Part shown: one piece after another, positions 8,144-16,888 of the stretch
Layout: each line of letters begins with the position of its first letter
Position numbering within the stretch: position 1 is the first letter of the stretch
Assembly: GCF_016786325.1 (NCBI RefSeq)
Contig: NZ_JADWYU010000094.1
Location: forward strand, 697-64,696
Source: Frankia nepalensis
GTDB lineage: Bacteria > Actinomycetota > Actinomycetes > Frankiales > Frankiaceae
Direction of reading: 5' to 3'
DNA length: 64,000 nt
Program-made: the position numbers and the translations under genes
Notes under the pieces: generated by a model
Database searches by the model: none
Seen by the model: only the letters and a program-made list of their open reading frames with translations
What the model was told of the DNA's origin: nothing

Positions 8144-9049
8144 TCACGGTGGGTGAGACCGCCGGGGCGGCGCGGCGTCATCCTCGGCGCCGTGCAGGAC
8201 GCGCTGGTGCGCCTGGCGCAGGTGCTCGCCGGGCTCGATGCCGAGCTGTTCGGTCAGTGTCCGGTACACCGTCTGGTACGCGCGGAGCGCCTCCGCGCGC
8301 CGGCCGTCCTGGTCGAGCGCGGCAACCAGCTGCGCCCACAGGCGCTCCCTGGTCGGATGCTCGATGGCGAGGGCTCGCAGGGCCGGCAGCACCCGGTCGT
8401 GCTGGCCGAGCCGCAGCCGCGAGTCGACCAGGTTCTCCCACACCGCCCAGCGCAGCTCCTCGAGGCGGGTGGTCTCGGCGACCACCACCTCGGCCGGCAG
8501 GTCCTCGTACGGCCGGCCACGCCACAGCGTGAGCGCGTGCTCAAGCCGACGCGCGGCCTCGGCGGCCCGGCCGGCGGCCAGCGCCTCGTCGCCGGCCCGG
8601 GCGTCCGACTCGAAGAGGTCCACGTCGAGCTCGCCCGGTCGCAGCGCCAGGGTGTACTCCCCGCCCCGGCTCCTGATCCGGCCCGCCGACTCGGGCGCCG
8701 ACGGGTCACGGTCCCACTCGTCGAGCTGGTCGCCACCCGCCGACGGCGGCAGGGGTGGCAGCGCGTGGCGCAGCTCGGAGACGTAGGTCTTGATGTTGCC
8801 GAGCGCGGACCTCGGCGGGTTGTCCTCCCACAGCGCCACGCCGATCTCCTCGGTGCTCACCCAGCCGCCCGCGTGCAGCAGGAGCAGGGCCAGCAGCCTG
8901 CGCTTCTTGCGCTGCCCGATGAACACGGGTTCCCCGTCGCCGGCTCGGACGCCCAAGGGCCCCAGCGTCACGAACCGGGCCACGCCCACCTCGCCGCCCA
9001 GCTGGGGAAGGCCGCCCAGCTGGGGAAGACGGTCACTGATAGTGGCCAC
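8144..9049 (-). CDS. SARP-family transcriptional regulator (AfsR/DnrI type)
   Basis: 301 residues. The N-terminal winged-helix DNA-binding domain (FVTLGPLGVRAG, KKRRLLALLLLHAGGWVS, SALGNIKTYVSELRHAL) is followed by the bacterial transcriptional activator domain (ALTLWRGRPYEDL, ETTRLEELRWAVWENLVDSRL, ALRAYQTVYRTLTEQLG). SARPs activate antibiotic and RiPP clusters in actinomycetes, and this one sits directly upstream of the B1-B2-exporter operon on the same strand, so it is the likely activator. The start contains a duplicated LPQLGG, from an 18-bp tandem repeat, so the true start may lie just inside it. Confidence 0.85.
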   Translation of the reverse strand: MATISDRLPQLGGLPQLGGEVGVARFVTLGPLGVRAGDGEPVFIGQRKKRRLLALLLLHAGGWVSTEEIGVALWEDNPPRSALGNIKTYVSELRHALPPLPPSAGGDQLDEWDRDPSAPESAGRIRSRGGEYTLALRPGELDVDLFESDARAGDEALAAGRAAEAARRLEHALTLWRGRPYEDLPAEVVVAETTRLEELRWAVWENLVDSRLRLGQHDRVLPALRALAIEHPTRERLWAQLVAALDQDGRRAEALRAYQTVYRTLTEQLGIEPGEHLRQAHQRVLHGAEDDAAPPRRSHPP

Positions 9050-9128
9050 GTCGGCGGTCTACCCGGGCACGCCGCCGCCAGACGGGCCGACCGGGCCGCG
9101 GGGGCGAAGCGCCCACGGCGGGCTACCT

Positions 9129-9175
9129 CGGTGGGTGACTCGGTGGGTGCCGTCGGTGGGTGCCGTCGGTGGGTG
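9129..9175. repeat. Four copies of CGGTGGGTG
   Basis: Copies start at 9129, 9141, 9154 and 9167, two of them as a 13-bp unit. They lie in the 310-bp gap between the leftward SARP gene and the rightward amidotransferase gene. The spacing of 12-13 bp upstream of the SARP start resembles the direct heptamer repeats that SARPs bind, but the match is only suggestive. Nothing else is recognisable in 9050-9361. Confidence 0.5.
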
Positions 9176-9361
9176 AGGACGGCCCGGGCCGATGAGGCGG
9201 TCAGGCGCGGCGTGACGGGGGGCGGATCGGGGCACATCCACAGTCCGCGAAGGAACCGTGGTCCCGAGAAGGAGGGCGCGAACGTGTTTCCTGCCGGCAG
9301 CGAGCCCTGGTCGACCGAGAAAGGCCCTGGCGCCGCCCGCGACAGCTGGGCGGGGTAGCCC

Positions 9362-10261
9362 ATGTGTCACATGTTCGCGCTGACGAGCGGCGCGCGGCCG
9401 GTGGAGGCCACGTTCTGGCTGCTCGACGCACCGGACACGGACCGGGCACAAACGGCCCGCGCGCCGGATGGAGCCGGTCTTGCCGTGTTCGGCCAAGGGG
9501 GCACCCCACACGTCATCAAGCAGCCGATCACGAGCCGGATCGGCGCCGATTTCGCCCACCAACCGCGAACCGTCGTCTCGTCCACTTTTGTCGCTCATGT
9601 TCGGCATGCCTCCACCGGACGGGCAAACCTCGCGAACACTCATCCGTTCCAGCATGAGAACCGGGTGTTCGCCCACAACGGAGTCATCGAGGGCTTGGAC
9701 CGGCTGGAGGCCCAGCTCGGCGAGGATCGCGCGATGGTCCAGGGCGACACGGACTCCGAACGTTACTTCGCCCTGATCAACCGAGAGATCGCCGCCCGGG
9801 ACGGCGACGTCGGCGCCGGCATCGTCGCGGCCGTTCAGTGGATCGCGGCCAACCTGCCGCTCTACTCGGTCAACATGGTGCTCGCCACGGCCGACGAGCT
9901 GTGGGCGCTCCGCTATCCCGACACGAACCGGCTGTACATGCTGCGCCGCGAGCCCGGCGGCCGCCACCACCGCCACCTCGACCACGCAAGCCCGTTCAGC
10001 GAGATCAGGGCCCGCTCGCTCGACCTGGCGGACCGGCCGGCCGTGGCCGTCGAAAGCGAACGGATGGACGAGGATCCCGCCTGGCGCCTGATGACCTCCG
10101 GCGAGCTGCTGCACGTCGCCCCCGACCTCACGGTCACCTCCCGCGTCGTGATCTCCATCCCGCCGGCCCATCAGCTCTCCCTCGACGACCTCCGTCCCGA
10201 GGCCGCCCGCTCCCAGACGGTCAACGTCGACCCCGCCGACTCCACCCCCGCCGTGGCCTGA
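9362..10261 (+). CDS. Class II glutamine amidotransferase domain protein
   Basis: 299 residues beginning MCHMFALTSG. The Cys right after the initiator Met is the catalytic N-terminal nucleophile of the Ntn-type glutamine amidotransferases (EgtC/YafJ-like single-domain group). Other family features are FVAHVRHASTG, the NTHPFQHENRVFAHNGVIEG segment and GDTDSERYFALI. The enzyme should hydrolyse the gamma-amide or gamma-glutamyl bond of a substrate. No synthase or ergothioneine gene is adjacent, so the physiological substrate is open. A short purine-rich stretch precedes ATG 9362. Confidence 0.8.
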   Translation: MCHMFALTSGARPVEATFWLLDAPDTDRAQTARAPDGAGLAVFGQGGTPHVIKQPITSRIGADFAHQPRTVVSSTFVAHVRHASTGRANLANTHPFQHENRVFAHNGVIEGLDRLEAQLGEDRAMVQGDTDSERYFALINREIAARDGDVGAGIVAAVQWIAANLPLYSVNMVLATADELWALRYPDTNRLYMLRREPGGRHHRHLDHASPFSEIRARSLDLADRPAVAVESERMDEDPAWRLMTSGELLHVAPDLTVTSRVVISIPPAHQLSLDDLRPEAARSQTVNVDPADSTPAVA

Positions 10262-10312
10262 CCGGCCGCCGCGCCACCGACGCCGCCCGCCGCGGCAGGA
10301 GCCCGAACGGCT

Positions 10313-11281
10313 TCATCGCGAGCCGAGACCGACCGAGTCGAGACCGGCTGTTCTTTCGTCGCGGTAGCGCGTGGGCGACACTCCGCGGACGCGTTTGAAT
10401 GCGACGCTCAACGCGAACGCGTTGGCGTAGCCAACCTGGTGGGCGACGCTTTCAACGGTGAGGTCGGACGTGCGCAGCAGGTCGGCCGCGAGCGCGATTC
10501 GCCAGCCGGTCAGGTACCTCACGGGAGGTTCGCCGACCAGCGTGGTGAAACGGCGCGCGAAGGCCGCCCTGGAACAGCCCACTCTTGAGGCAAGGGACGC
10601 GACCGTCCAGGGATGGCCAGGGTCGTCGTGTATCAGCCGCAACGCCGGACCGACCAGCGCGTCGCTGTAGGCGCGGTACCAGCCCGGCGCCGCCGTCTCC
10701 AGGTGGTCGAACCAGGCACGAATCGTGGCGACGAGGGCGATGTCCAGCAGTCGGTCAAGCACGATCTGCTGGCCAGGACCGTCCCGGCCGAGCTCGTGCG
10801 CCAACAACGTCATCACCGGGCTCTGCGGATCGGCCTTTGGTACCAGCACAATGTCCGGTAACGCGTTCAGCAGCCGCTCGGTCACGTCATTGCCGACCTG
10901 GTAGGTCCCGCTCGCCACGATTGCCGAATCATCGCGGGAGCGTCCACTGGTACGCGATCCGAGTCGCAGGTCGTCCGTGACGTCGACACCGTCCATGGTG
11001 ATCACGCGATTGTCGGCGCCGACGACGACGTCCGGGACGGTACATGGATCGTCGCCGACGGTGTACGGGGCCGGGCCCTTGATGACGGCCACGTCTCCCG
11101 TGCGCATCAGTACCGGCTCGCCCCGGTCCGGCACGATCCAGGCATGCCCGCGCTGCGCCGTGGCCAGCGCGAGGGCAGCTCCGTCGGCGATGCGCAATGC
11201 CCACGGAGGCTCCAGGATCGCCCGGCAGAACGCCGTGGTACGCGCCCGAACCCCATTCAGTAGATCACCCAGCGGATCCAC
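10313..11281 (-). CDS. AraC-family transcriptional regulator
   Basis: About 322 residues from GTG at 11281. The N-terminal cupin-like sensor domain (PPWALRIADGAALALATAQRG) is of the AraC-binding-2/cupin_6 kind. The C-terminal domain has two helix-turn-helices: WTVASLASRVGCSRAAFARRF, and LTVESVAHQVGYANAFALSVAFKRVRGVSPTRY split by a linker. It is divergent from the NmrA-like oxidoreductase gene, 116 bp away. This gene order usually means the regulator controls its neighbour. Confidence 0.85.
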   Translation of the reverse strand: MDPLGDLLNGVRARTTAFCRAILEPPWALRIADGAALALATAQRGHAWIVPDRGEPVLMRTGDVAVIKGPAPYTVGDDPCTVPDVVVGADNRVITMDGVDVTDDLRLGSRTSGRSRDDSAIVASGTYQVGNDVTERLLNALPDIVLVPKADPQSPVMTLLAHELGRDGPGQQIVLDRLLDIALVATIRAWFDHLETAAPGWYRAYSDALVGPALRLIHDDPGHPWTVASLASRVGCSRAAFARRFTTLVGEPPVRYLTGWRIALAADLLRTSDLTVESVAHQVGYANAFALSVAFKRVRGVSPTRYRDERTAGLDSVGLGSR

Positions 11282-11396
11282 GCGCTCAAGCGTAGACGCA
11301 GAGACATGGAATCGGGACCACCAGATATGGATCGACACCACGCTCGCGGGTCTCCTGGATACCAACGAACCAGCCCAACAAGCAGGGAGAAGCCCG

Positions 11397-12275
11397 ATGT
11401 ACACGATCACAGGGGCGACCGGCCACGTCGGCGCGGTGGCCGCCCAGGAGCTGCTGCGCGCGGGCGCGCCGGTGCGGGTGGTGGTCCGCGACGCGACCAG
11501 GCGCGAGACGTGGGCCCAGCACGGAGCCGAGACCGCCGTCGCGGACTTCAACGACCAGGTGGCGCTTACGCGGGCGCTGGGCGGAAGCGACGGGGCCTTC
11601 ATCCTTCTGCCCACCATCCCGACCGGTGGCGACGCCGAGCACCGCCAGCTCGCGGACTCGATCGCCAGCGCGGTCGGCGCCAGCGGCGTCCCCCACGTCG
11701 TCCTGCTGTCCTCGATCGGCGCCGACCTGGCCGACGGGACCGGGCCCATCCGCTGGCTGCACCACCTGGAAAACCGGCTGCGCCAGACGGACGTCCTGCT
11801 GACGGCGATCCGTTCCTGGCATTTCCAGGAGAAGGTCGAGACGATTCTCGGCGCCGCCCTGCACGCCGACATCTATCCCGTCTTCGGCGAGACGGCCGAC
11901 GTGCCCACCACGATGATCGCCACCCGTGACATCGGGAAGGCGGTCGCCGAGGCGCTGCTCGCGCCGCCGCCGGCCAGCGAGGTCATCGACCTGGAAGGGC
12001 CCGAATACACCGAGCGGGAAGTCGCCGCCGAGCTGGCTGCCGCGCTCGGGAAGCCTTTGCGGGTCGTCACCATTCCGCGGCCGGGATGGGTCGACGCCCT
12101 GGTCGGCGCCGGCCTGCCGACGCCGTTCGCCCACGAGCTCGCGGCGCTCTACGACGCCGAACAACGAGGCGACCTCCAGGCCCGCGGTAACCGTCGGCTG
12201 ACCTGCGCCACCCCGATCGACGAGACGGTTCGCCGCGTCGTCGCGGCCTCCGCCGGCCCGATTCCCGCGACGTGA
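11397..12275 (+). CDS. NmrA-like NAD(P)-binding protein
   Basis: 292 residues. It starts MYTITGATGHVGAVAAQELL, the Rossmann-fold GxxGxxG dinucleotide site. HVVLLSSIGAD and a substrate-binding C-terminal part (IDLEGPEYTEREVAAELAAALG) follow, as in the NmrA/SDR-a5 group that includes quinone reductases and redox sensors. A ribosome-binding site AGGGAGA precedes ATG 11397 by 7 bp. Probably controlled by the divergent AraC regulator. Substrate unknown. Confidence 0.8.
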   Translation: MYTITGATGHVGAVAAQELLRAGAPVRVVVRDATRRETWAQHGAETAVADFNDQVALTRALGGSDGAFILLPTIPTGGDAEHRQLADSIASAVGASGVPHVVLLSSIGADLADGTGPIRWLHHLENRLRQTDVLLTAIRSWHFQEKVETILGAALHADIYPVFGETADVPTTMIATRDIGKAVAEALLAPPPASEVIDLEGPEYTEREVAAELAAALGKPLRVVTIPRPGWVDALVGAGLPTPFAHELAALYDAEQRGDLQARGNRRLTCATPIDETVRRVVAASAGPIPAT

Positions 12276-12339
12276 CGGCGCCCGGAGCACCGCCTTCCCA
12301 GGCGGCGCGGCTCAGGCGGCCGGCTTCGGAGGGGGCGGC

Positions 12340-13248
12340 ATGCCGACGATGGTCATGACCGGCGGCACCTCGGGATTCGGCGCGCACGCGGCGCGGCGGC
12401 TGACACTGTCGAACGACGTTCGGCTGATCCTCGGCGCGCGCCGGCCGACGTCCGCCGGCGAGTTCGTCCCGCTCGACCTGGCGGAGCTCGACTCGGCGCG
12501 AGCCTTCGCGAAGGCGGTCCACGAGCGGCTCGGCGGCGTTCCGGTCGACGCGCTGGTGCTCAACGCGGGCGTGGTCCTTCCCGACGTCACCGGTCGAACC
12601 CTCGACGGCCTCGAGACGACCTTCGCCGTCAACCACCTCGCGCACTACCTGCTGGCGCGCCTACTGCTTCTCACCCTGGCGGACGGGGCCGTCGTCGTCC
12701 TGACCACGAGCGGCACGCACGACCCCGACACCCGCTCCGGGCTGAGGCCACCACGGCACGCGGACGCGGAGCTGCTGGCGCATCCGGATCGTGACCCCGG
12801 CCGTGACACCCGGCCGCGCCGGGCGGGCGAGCACGCGTACACCGCGTCCAAGCTGTGCGTCGCGCTCACCGCGCGGTCGCTGTCCGAGCACCCCGACGCG
12901 CGGGCCCGGCGCGTCAGGGTGGTCGCCTACGATCCCGGGCAGGTGTTCGGAACCGGGCTGGCCAGGGACCTGCCGTTCCCCCTGGGGACGGCCTGGTCGC
13001 TGCTGGGCACGCCGGCGCTGGGGTGGCCGCTGCGCAGGCTCAACCGGAATCTCAACAGCCGCGCCGCCGCGGGACACACCCTGGCCGACCTGGCTCTCGG
13101 CCTCGCGAAGCCGCCGAGCGGACGCACCTATGCCGCCCTGCGAAGGGGACGGCTCACCTGGCCGGACCCCTCCAGACTGGCCCGCCGAGACGACGTCGCG
13201 CGGGCGCTCTGGAACGACAGCGCCCGGCTCGTCGGCCTGCCAGGCTGA
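12340..13248 (+). CDS. Short-chain dehydrogenase/reductase
   Basis: 302 residues. The cofactor site is TGGTSGFGAHAARRL, followed by the LVLNAG segment, an active-site Ser in VVVLTTSGTH, and the catalytic AYTASK (Tyr-x3-Lys). This is the organisation of classical SDRs of the WW-oxidoreductase/retinol-dehydrogenase-like type. The last 90 residues (LGWPLRRLNRNLNSRAAAG) form a substrate lid. It lies 64 bp after the NmrA-like gene and may share its transcript. It is the last intact chromosomal gene before the element boundary. Confidence 0.8.
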   Translation: MPTMVMTGGTSGFGAHAARRLTLSNDVRLILGARRPTSAGEFVPLDLAELDSARAFAKAVHERLGGVPVDALVLNAGVVLPDVTGRTLDGLETTFAVNHLAHYLLARLLLLTLADGAVVVLTTSGTHDPDTRSGLRPPRHADAELLAHPDRDPGRDTRPRRAGEHAYTASKLCVALTARSLSEHPDARARRVRVVAYDPGQVFGTGLARDLPFPLGTAWSLLGTPALGWPLRRLNRNLNSRAAAGHTLADLALGLAKPPSGRTYAALRRGRLTWPDPSRLARRDDVARALWNDSARLVGLPG

Positions 13249-13379
13249 ACGCGCCGCGGTCGGGCGGCGGGCCGCCGCCTGGTGAACGCCGTCCCGGTCC
13301 GCGCGCCGCCATACCCACCCCGACGCCCACGACAAGCTTCAGGGACTTCCGGACGATCCACCCAGCGGACAAACGTGCA

Positions 13380-13443
13380 GGTAGAGAGCGGAGGGCGTGG
13401 GATTCGAACCCACGATGAGGTTGCCCCCATAGCGGTTTTCAAG
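13380..13443. repeat. Left attachment repeat with 3' fragment of tRNA-Ser
   Basis: Identical to 63017-63080. Bases 13389-13443 are the last 55 bases of a leftward tRNA-Ser(UGA): anticodon, variable arm, T arm and acceptor. Beyond 13443 the sequence departs from the tRNA, so this is the severed host 3' end left after integration and not a functional tRNA. Outside the repeat (13321-13379) there is weak similarity to the sequence just inside the right end, hinting at an earlier related insertion. A 17-bp motif found after the integrase gene recurs at 13574-13590 with one mismatch. The remainder of 13249-13622 contains no gene. Confidence 0.9.
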
Positions 13444-13622
13444 CCAAGATCATCTTATGTCGCCAAGTGTCATAGATGGTTGCGCGATGCCGCAAAGTCC
13501 AACAACCGCAGGGGTTTTCGGGACGCACCCTGACGCCGGCCGCCGCCCGGTGCCGGCCGGTGTCGGGGCGTCCACGCCCACAATGATCTTGCCGTGTTGG
13601 GGTGACGACGCTGCTTGCGTTG

Positions 13623-14003
13623 TCAGGCGACCCGAGCGCCGCGAACGCTGCCGAGGTCGAGCTCGATGCGGCGCCCGTGGACGGTGACGACGATGCTGGC
13701 CGCGTCGGCGCCGGTCGCGGTGAGGTAGTCGTAGAGAGTGGACAGGAGCATGTCCTCGCGGCTTTCGAGACGGGAGACGGCGGCCTGGCCGACGCCGAGC
13801 TTCTTGGCAACCTCGGCCTGGGTCATCTGGGCGGCCTTGCGGATCATCGCCAGGTTCATGGCGTAGACCCGGTCCATCTCCTCCGCTGCCGCGTGCGCCT
13901 CGGCGACGTCGGCGGCGAGCTGTGGATCGGACAGGAGCCGGTCCAGGTGGTCGTTCCCACGGACGAACTTCGACGGCGGCTGCGGCGTGGCGTCCTCGGT
14001 CAT
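13623..14003 (-). CDS. HigA-like XRE-family antitoxin
   Basis: 126 residues with a helix-turn-helix of the Cro/CI (XRE) type in the centre: MIRKAAQMTQAEVAKKLGVG, then QAAVSRLESREDMLLSTL. The N-terminus (MTEDATPQPP) is acidic and probably disordered. It overlaps the upstream toxin gene by four bases (ATGA), the usual HigB-HigA order with toxin first. It should bind and neutralise the toxin and repress the operon. A fragment of this gene's start has been copied into a chimeric gene at 21169-21363. Confidence 0.8.
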   Translation of the reverse strand: MTEDATPQPPSKFVRGNDHLDRLLSDPQLAADVAEAHAAAEEMDRVYAMNLAMIRKAAQMTQAEVAKKLGVGQAAVSRLESREDMLLSTLYDYLTATGADAASIVVTVHGRRIELDLGSVRGARVA

Positions 14004-14407
14004 GGCTTCTCCTCGTAGGATGTCTCGCGCTTCCACTGATCGATCATCGGATCGGCTCTGGCAGCTACCCCGTCGTAGAAAACGTCTCCCAACTTGGCCT
14101 TGTCGGCGGCGAACAGCGTGACGACCACGGTGCCGGTGCCTGGGGGGAACCAACAGATCAACCGGACAGCTGCCCGCGGGTCGTAGGCGTGCGAGACCCG
14201 CCAGAGCGGGTACCGGCGGGACTGCCGTACCCATCGGAGGGTCGCCGTCTCGCCGTCCCTCGTGGGCGGGTCCGTCAGGCGTCGCAGCTGGTCGAGCGCA
14301 CGGGCGGTGTACGCCAGGAGGAGACGCGAGCGTTCGTCCCCGGCGCGCGCCTCCTCCTCGAGGCGGTCGAGCCATCGACCGAAGTCCTCGGGCCAGTCGA
14401 TGTCCAC
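14000..14407 (-). CDS. HigB/Gp49-like toxin
   Basis: About 135 residues from GTG at 14407 (an ATG at 14443 is the alternative). It has the RelE/HigB fold features of phage-derived Gp49-like toxins: LLAYTARALDQLRRLTDP early, then VSHAYDPRAAVRLICWFPPG and VVVTLFAADKAKLGDVFYD. Such toxins are ribosome-dependent mRNA nucleases. It is coupled to the downstream XRE antitoxin by a 4-bp overlap. It appears complete and is one of the few intact toxin-antitoxin pairs in this part of the element. Confidence 0.75.
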   Translation of the reverse strand: MDIDWPEDFGRWLDRLEEEARAGDERSRLLLAYTARALDQLRRLTDPPTRDGETATLRWVRQSRRYPLWRVSHAYDPRAAVRLICWFPPGTGTVVVTLFAADKAKLGDVFYDGVAARADPMIDQWKRETSYEEKP

Positions 14408-14566
14408 CTCAACAGCATTACATCGAGGGGATATTCCATGCAAGGCATGTGCACAGTGACGGGCGGCGAGTCGACGCGGCCTGATTCTGGCCGCACCGGT
14501 GCGGCCAGTGGTCGCGCGCGGTCTGGCACACGCCGGAGTTCGCCCGCGACGCGGAGCTATGGGTCG

Positions 14567-14695
14567 TTACGCTCGGGGGTGTGCCGGTGGGTCGGCTACC
14601 TCTGACATACGGCGTACTGGCAGCGCGTTAGGAGGGAAGTCCGCGAGGCCGTCCGTGGCGATCACGTCGACGCGGGTGCGAGGAACGCCGAACAC
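14567..14695 (-). pseudogene. PIN-domain toxin with internal deletion
   Basis: Directly after the helix-turn-helix antitoxin gene a 42-residue leftward frame joins a PIN-toxin N-terminus (VFGVPRTRV) to a typical PIN C-terminal segment (DVIATDGLADFPPNALPV). The roughly 100 residues between them, carrying most catalytic acids, are absent. It looks like a VapC-type RNase gene that lost its core by deletion. The neighbouring antitoxin gene is intact. The rest of 14408-14566 shows nothing. Confidence 0.55.
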
Positions 14696-14700
14696 GTCCG

Positions 14701-15228
14701 TCAGCCTTGGGTCTTCTTGCGGGCGGCCTTCAGTGCCGCCCGTGTCGCGTCGGGGTCGTCGTCGTACAGGCCAAGACGCTCGGTGTCGGCGACCATGCCG
14801 GCGAAGGCGAGGTCGGCGGCGCGGCGTTGGCGTCCGCGGTATTCGAGGAGATCGTCGAGGCGGACCCTGCGGTGGCGGCTGGGCTTCTCGAACGGGATGA
14901 CTCCCGTCTCCAACAGCCGGATCAGCGTGGTCCGCGAGATCCGTAGCAGGTCGGCTGCCTCCTGGGTGGACAGCAGCAGGCGATGCGGCGCGACCGTGAC
15001 CGCTAGGCCCGCCTTCATCGCGGCGGCGACCCGCAGGAGAACGTCGTACATGGGCTCGGGCAGCTCGACGCTGCGCCCGTCGGGTCCAACGGTCAGCCGA
15101 GGACGCGGCTCGGCCGCTTGCCGGCCGCAGTCACGCAGGGCGGCGAGGAAGTCGACGATCTCGCCGGCTTCCTCGTGTGGCAGGTAGGTCTCGGCGTGCA
15201 GCGGCTCGTTTCTCGCTGGCGACGTCAT
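14701..15228 (-). CDS. Helix-turn-helix antitoxin-like protein (excisionase-type HTH)
   Basis: 175 residues. A central MerR/excisionase-like helix-turn-helix (LLLSTQEAADLLRISRTTLI, then RLLETGVIPFEKPSRHRRVR) is followed by a charged helical tail ending ATRAALKAARKKTQG. This layout is common in antitoxins that pair with PIN-domain toxins, and the deleted PIN gene immediately downstream supports that role. With the toxin gone it may survive only as a DNA-binding protein. Its C-terminal 45 residues reappear almost unchanged in the chimeric frame at 21169-21363. Confidence 0.75.
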   Translation of the reverse strand: MTSPARNEPLHAETYLPHEEAGEIVDFLAALRDCGRQAAEPRPRLTVGPDGRSVELPEPMYDVLLRVAAAMKAGLAVTVAPHRLLLSTQEAADLLRISRTTLIRLLETGVIPFEKPSRHRRVRLDDLLEYRGRQRRAADLAFAGMVADTERLGLYDDDPDATRAALKAARKKTQG

Positions 15229-15469
15229 GACCGCCTCCGAACTCGATCGATACGAGCGGCACGCTCGTTTTGCTCGATTCTGACCCTGCCAGATCCTGAT
15301 CACCCGTCTGCCGGAGCGCGCCGCCACCCCGTCGGCTGGACGGTTCGTCCCGCGTCGCCGGCGTCGTCGCTCAGTCAGCGAAACATTTGGTCCGCACGAG
15401 GCGACCACAACCGTGAGGCCACCCCGCCGACCACCCTGGCGCGGATCAGGTCGGTCTCGCCGGCGGTGG

Positions 15470-15829
15470 TCATTCGGTCAGGCCGAGTTCGTTCTGTACG
15501 GCGGCCAGGTCGGCGAGTGCCTCGCGCCGTCGGGGGCGCTCGTTGTCCAGGAACGCCCGGATCGACGAGACGCGCACGCGGTGGTGGGTACCGACCTTGC
15601 GGAACTCCAGCAGGCCGCGGTCCATCAGCTTGCGGACCCGGGGACGTGACATGCCCAGCAGCAGCACCGCCGCCTCCGTCGGCGTGACCTCGGCGGCGCG
15701 GGGCGTCGCGACGAGTTCCTCGCCTCTCACCCGGGCGTCGAGCAGCCGCGAGACCAGTTCGAATTCACCACACGTTGCATATTCTCGAAGGCGTCGCCGC
15801 CGAGGGCGAAGAATGGGCTGCCAGATCAT
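15470..15829 (-). CDS. Excisionase-like helix-turn-helix protein
   Basis: 119 residues (start uncertain). The HTH region reads VTPTEAAVLLLGMSRPRVRK followed by LMDRGLLEFRKVGTHHRVRV, the helix-turn-helix plus wing of excisionase/MerR-like proteins. The tail is charged and helical. It resembles the upstream antitoxin at 14701-15228 in layout but is shorter. Options are an orphan antitoxin or the element's excisionase (directionality factor). Its position near the left end, far from the integrase, makes excisionase less likely but not excluded. Confidence 0.65.
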   Translation of the reverse strand: MIWQPILRPRRRRLREYATCGEFELVSRLLDARVRGEELVATPRAAEVTPTEAAVLLLGMSRPRVRKLMDRGLLEFRKVGTHHRVRVSSIRAFLDNERPRRREALADLAAVQNELGLTE

Positions 15830-16013
15830 CCCGAAAGATAGTCGCTCACACGGACCGACTGGCGTCGGCCAAGTCGGACGGTGATGCGATCGAGATCCGT
15901 CCTCGGCGGCGACCTCGTTCGACAGCGCAGCGCATCCGCCGGGCGGACCCGGTCATGGTCTCCTCGCCCGAACAGGTTGATCGGGATGGCGGCGCCTGAG
16001 TCGACGACTGGAG

Positions 16014-16682
16014 TCAGTGAGTAACCGGGTATCCGATCTGCTCGGCATCTGACCGGATGTCGGCGAGAGTGAGATCCGGGTTCAGCGCGGTGACGGTCGC
16101 GTCGTCGAGCGGACGAAGCGCCCAGATGTGCCTTACGGCGGCGGTGTCGAGGGTGACCTCGTGGTAGTCGGTGGCGAAGTCGAGGTAGGTGTTCGGGCTG
16201 GGGTCGCAGAGCGGGACCAGCAGTTCCGCGCCGTCAGGACTCGTGCCGTGGCCTCCGTGGGGCGGGAGATCGATCGTGCCGGTCTGCCAGCGCTTGTCGT
16301 GGGGCTGGCGCCAGAGTACGAAGGTGGCCTCCAGTCGGCCGTTGTAGCTGAAGGCGGGCTCGGTGACATGGGCGTGAAAGGCGTCTGGGACGGCGTCGAC
16401 CAGCCCGGGCCACAGATCGCCGGTGCGGGCCGGGCTCATGGGTGACTCGTGGGCGAAGCCGCGGATGAACGCCCCGGCCGGGCCGAAGACGATCGAGTAG
16501 GCGTCCCCGCTGCCGTCGCGCATTGAGGCCATGTCCTCGCCGGGTGACCAGGTCGCGTCGAAGGAGTAGTAGCGGAACTGCCACTCCGGGCACACGATCG
16601 CGTCAAGCATTGCCAGCGCGCGGCAATGGTCTCGCAGGGGCGGGATGTCGGGCAGCCGGGCGGCCACGTCGTACACGTTCAC
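16014..16682 (-). CDS. Conserved actinobacterial hypothetical protein
   Basis: About 222 residues from GTG at 16682, beginning VNVYDVAARLPDIPPLRDHC. It continues with WQFRYYSFDATWSPGEDMAS, GDAYSIVFGPAGAFIRGFAH and a late aromatic-rich part. I recognise the sequence type as a widespread Streptomyces protein without assigned function. No catalytic motif is evident. It stands alone, divergent from the HflX fragment. Confidence 0.65.
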   Translation of the reverse strand: MNVYDVAARLPDIPPLRDHCRALAMLDAIVCPEWQFRYYSFDATWSPGEDMASMRDGSGDAYSIVFGPAGAFIRGFAHESPMSPARTGDLWPGLVDAVPDAFHAHVTEPAFSYNGRLEATFVLWRQPHDKRWQTGTIDLPPHGGHGTSPDGAELLVPLCDPSPNTYLDFATDYHEVTLDTAAVRHIWALRPLDDATVTALNPDLTLADIRSDAEQIGYPVTH

Positions 16683-16888
16683 CCGAGTATCGAACCAAAC
16701 CCGACAAGACGCCTCCGGCAACGGCGCAACGATCAGGCCGTCGGCCGTGGGCGGCTGCGCGGCGGGCCGTCGGGTTCTGGCCGTGTCCGGCGTGTGCGGC
16801 GCGGGGTGCATCTCCATCAGGGGTGGGCGCGAAGAAACCGCCTGCGCGTGGCTCGCACACTCTGGGCTGGCAGCTTCCGACCGACCGG

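Noticed and set aside
13389-13443. Second tRNA-Ser gene
   Set aside because: Only the 3' 55 bases are present; the sequence upstream of the anticodon does not form acceptor or D arms.
15470-15829. Definite excisionase of the element
   Set aside because: The helix-turn-helix fits, but it is at the far end from the integrase and looks equally like an orphan antitoxin.
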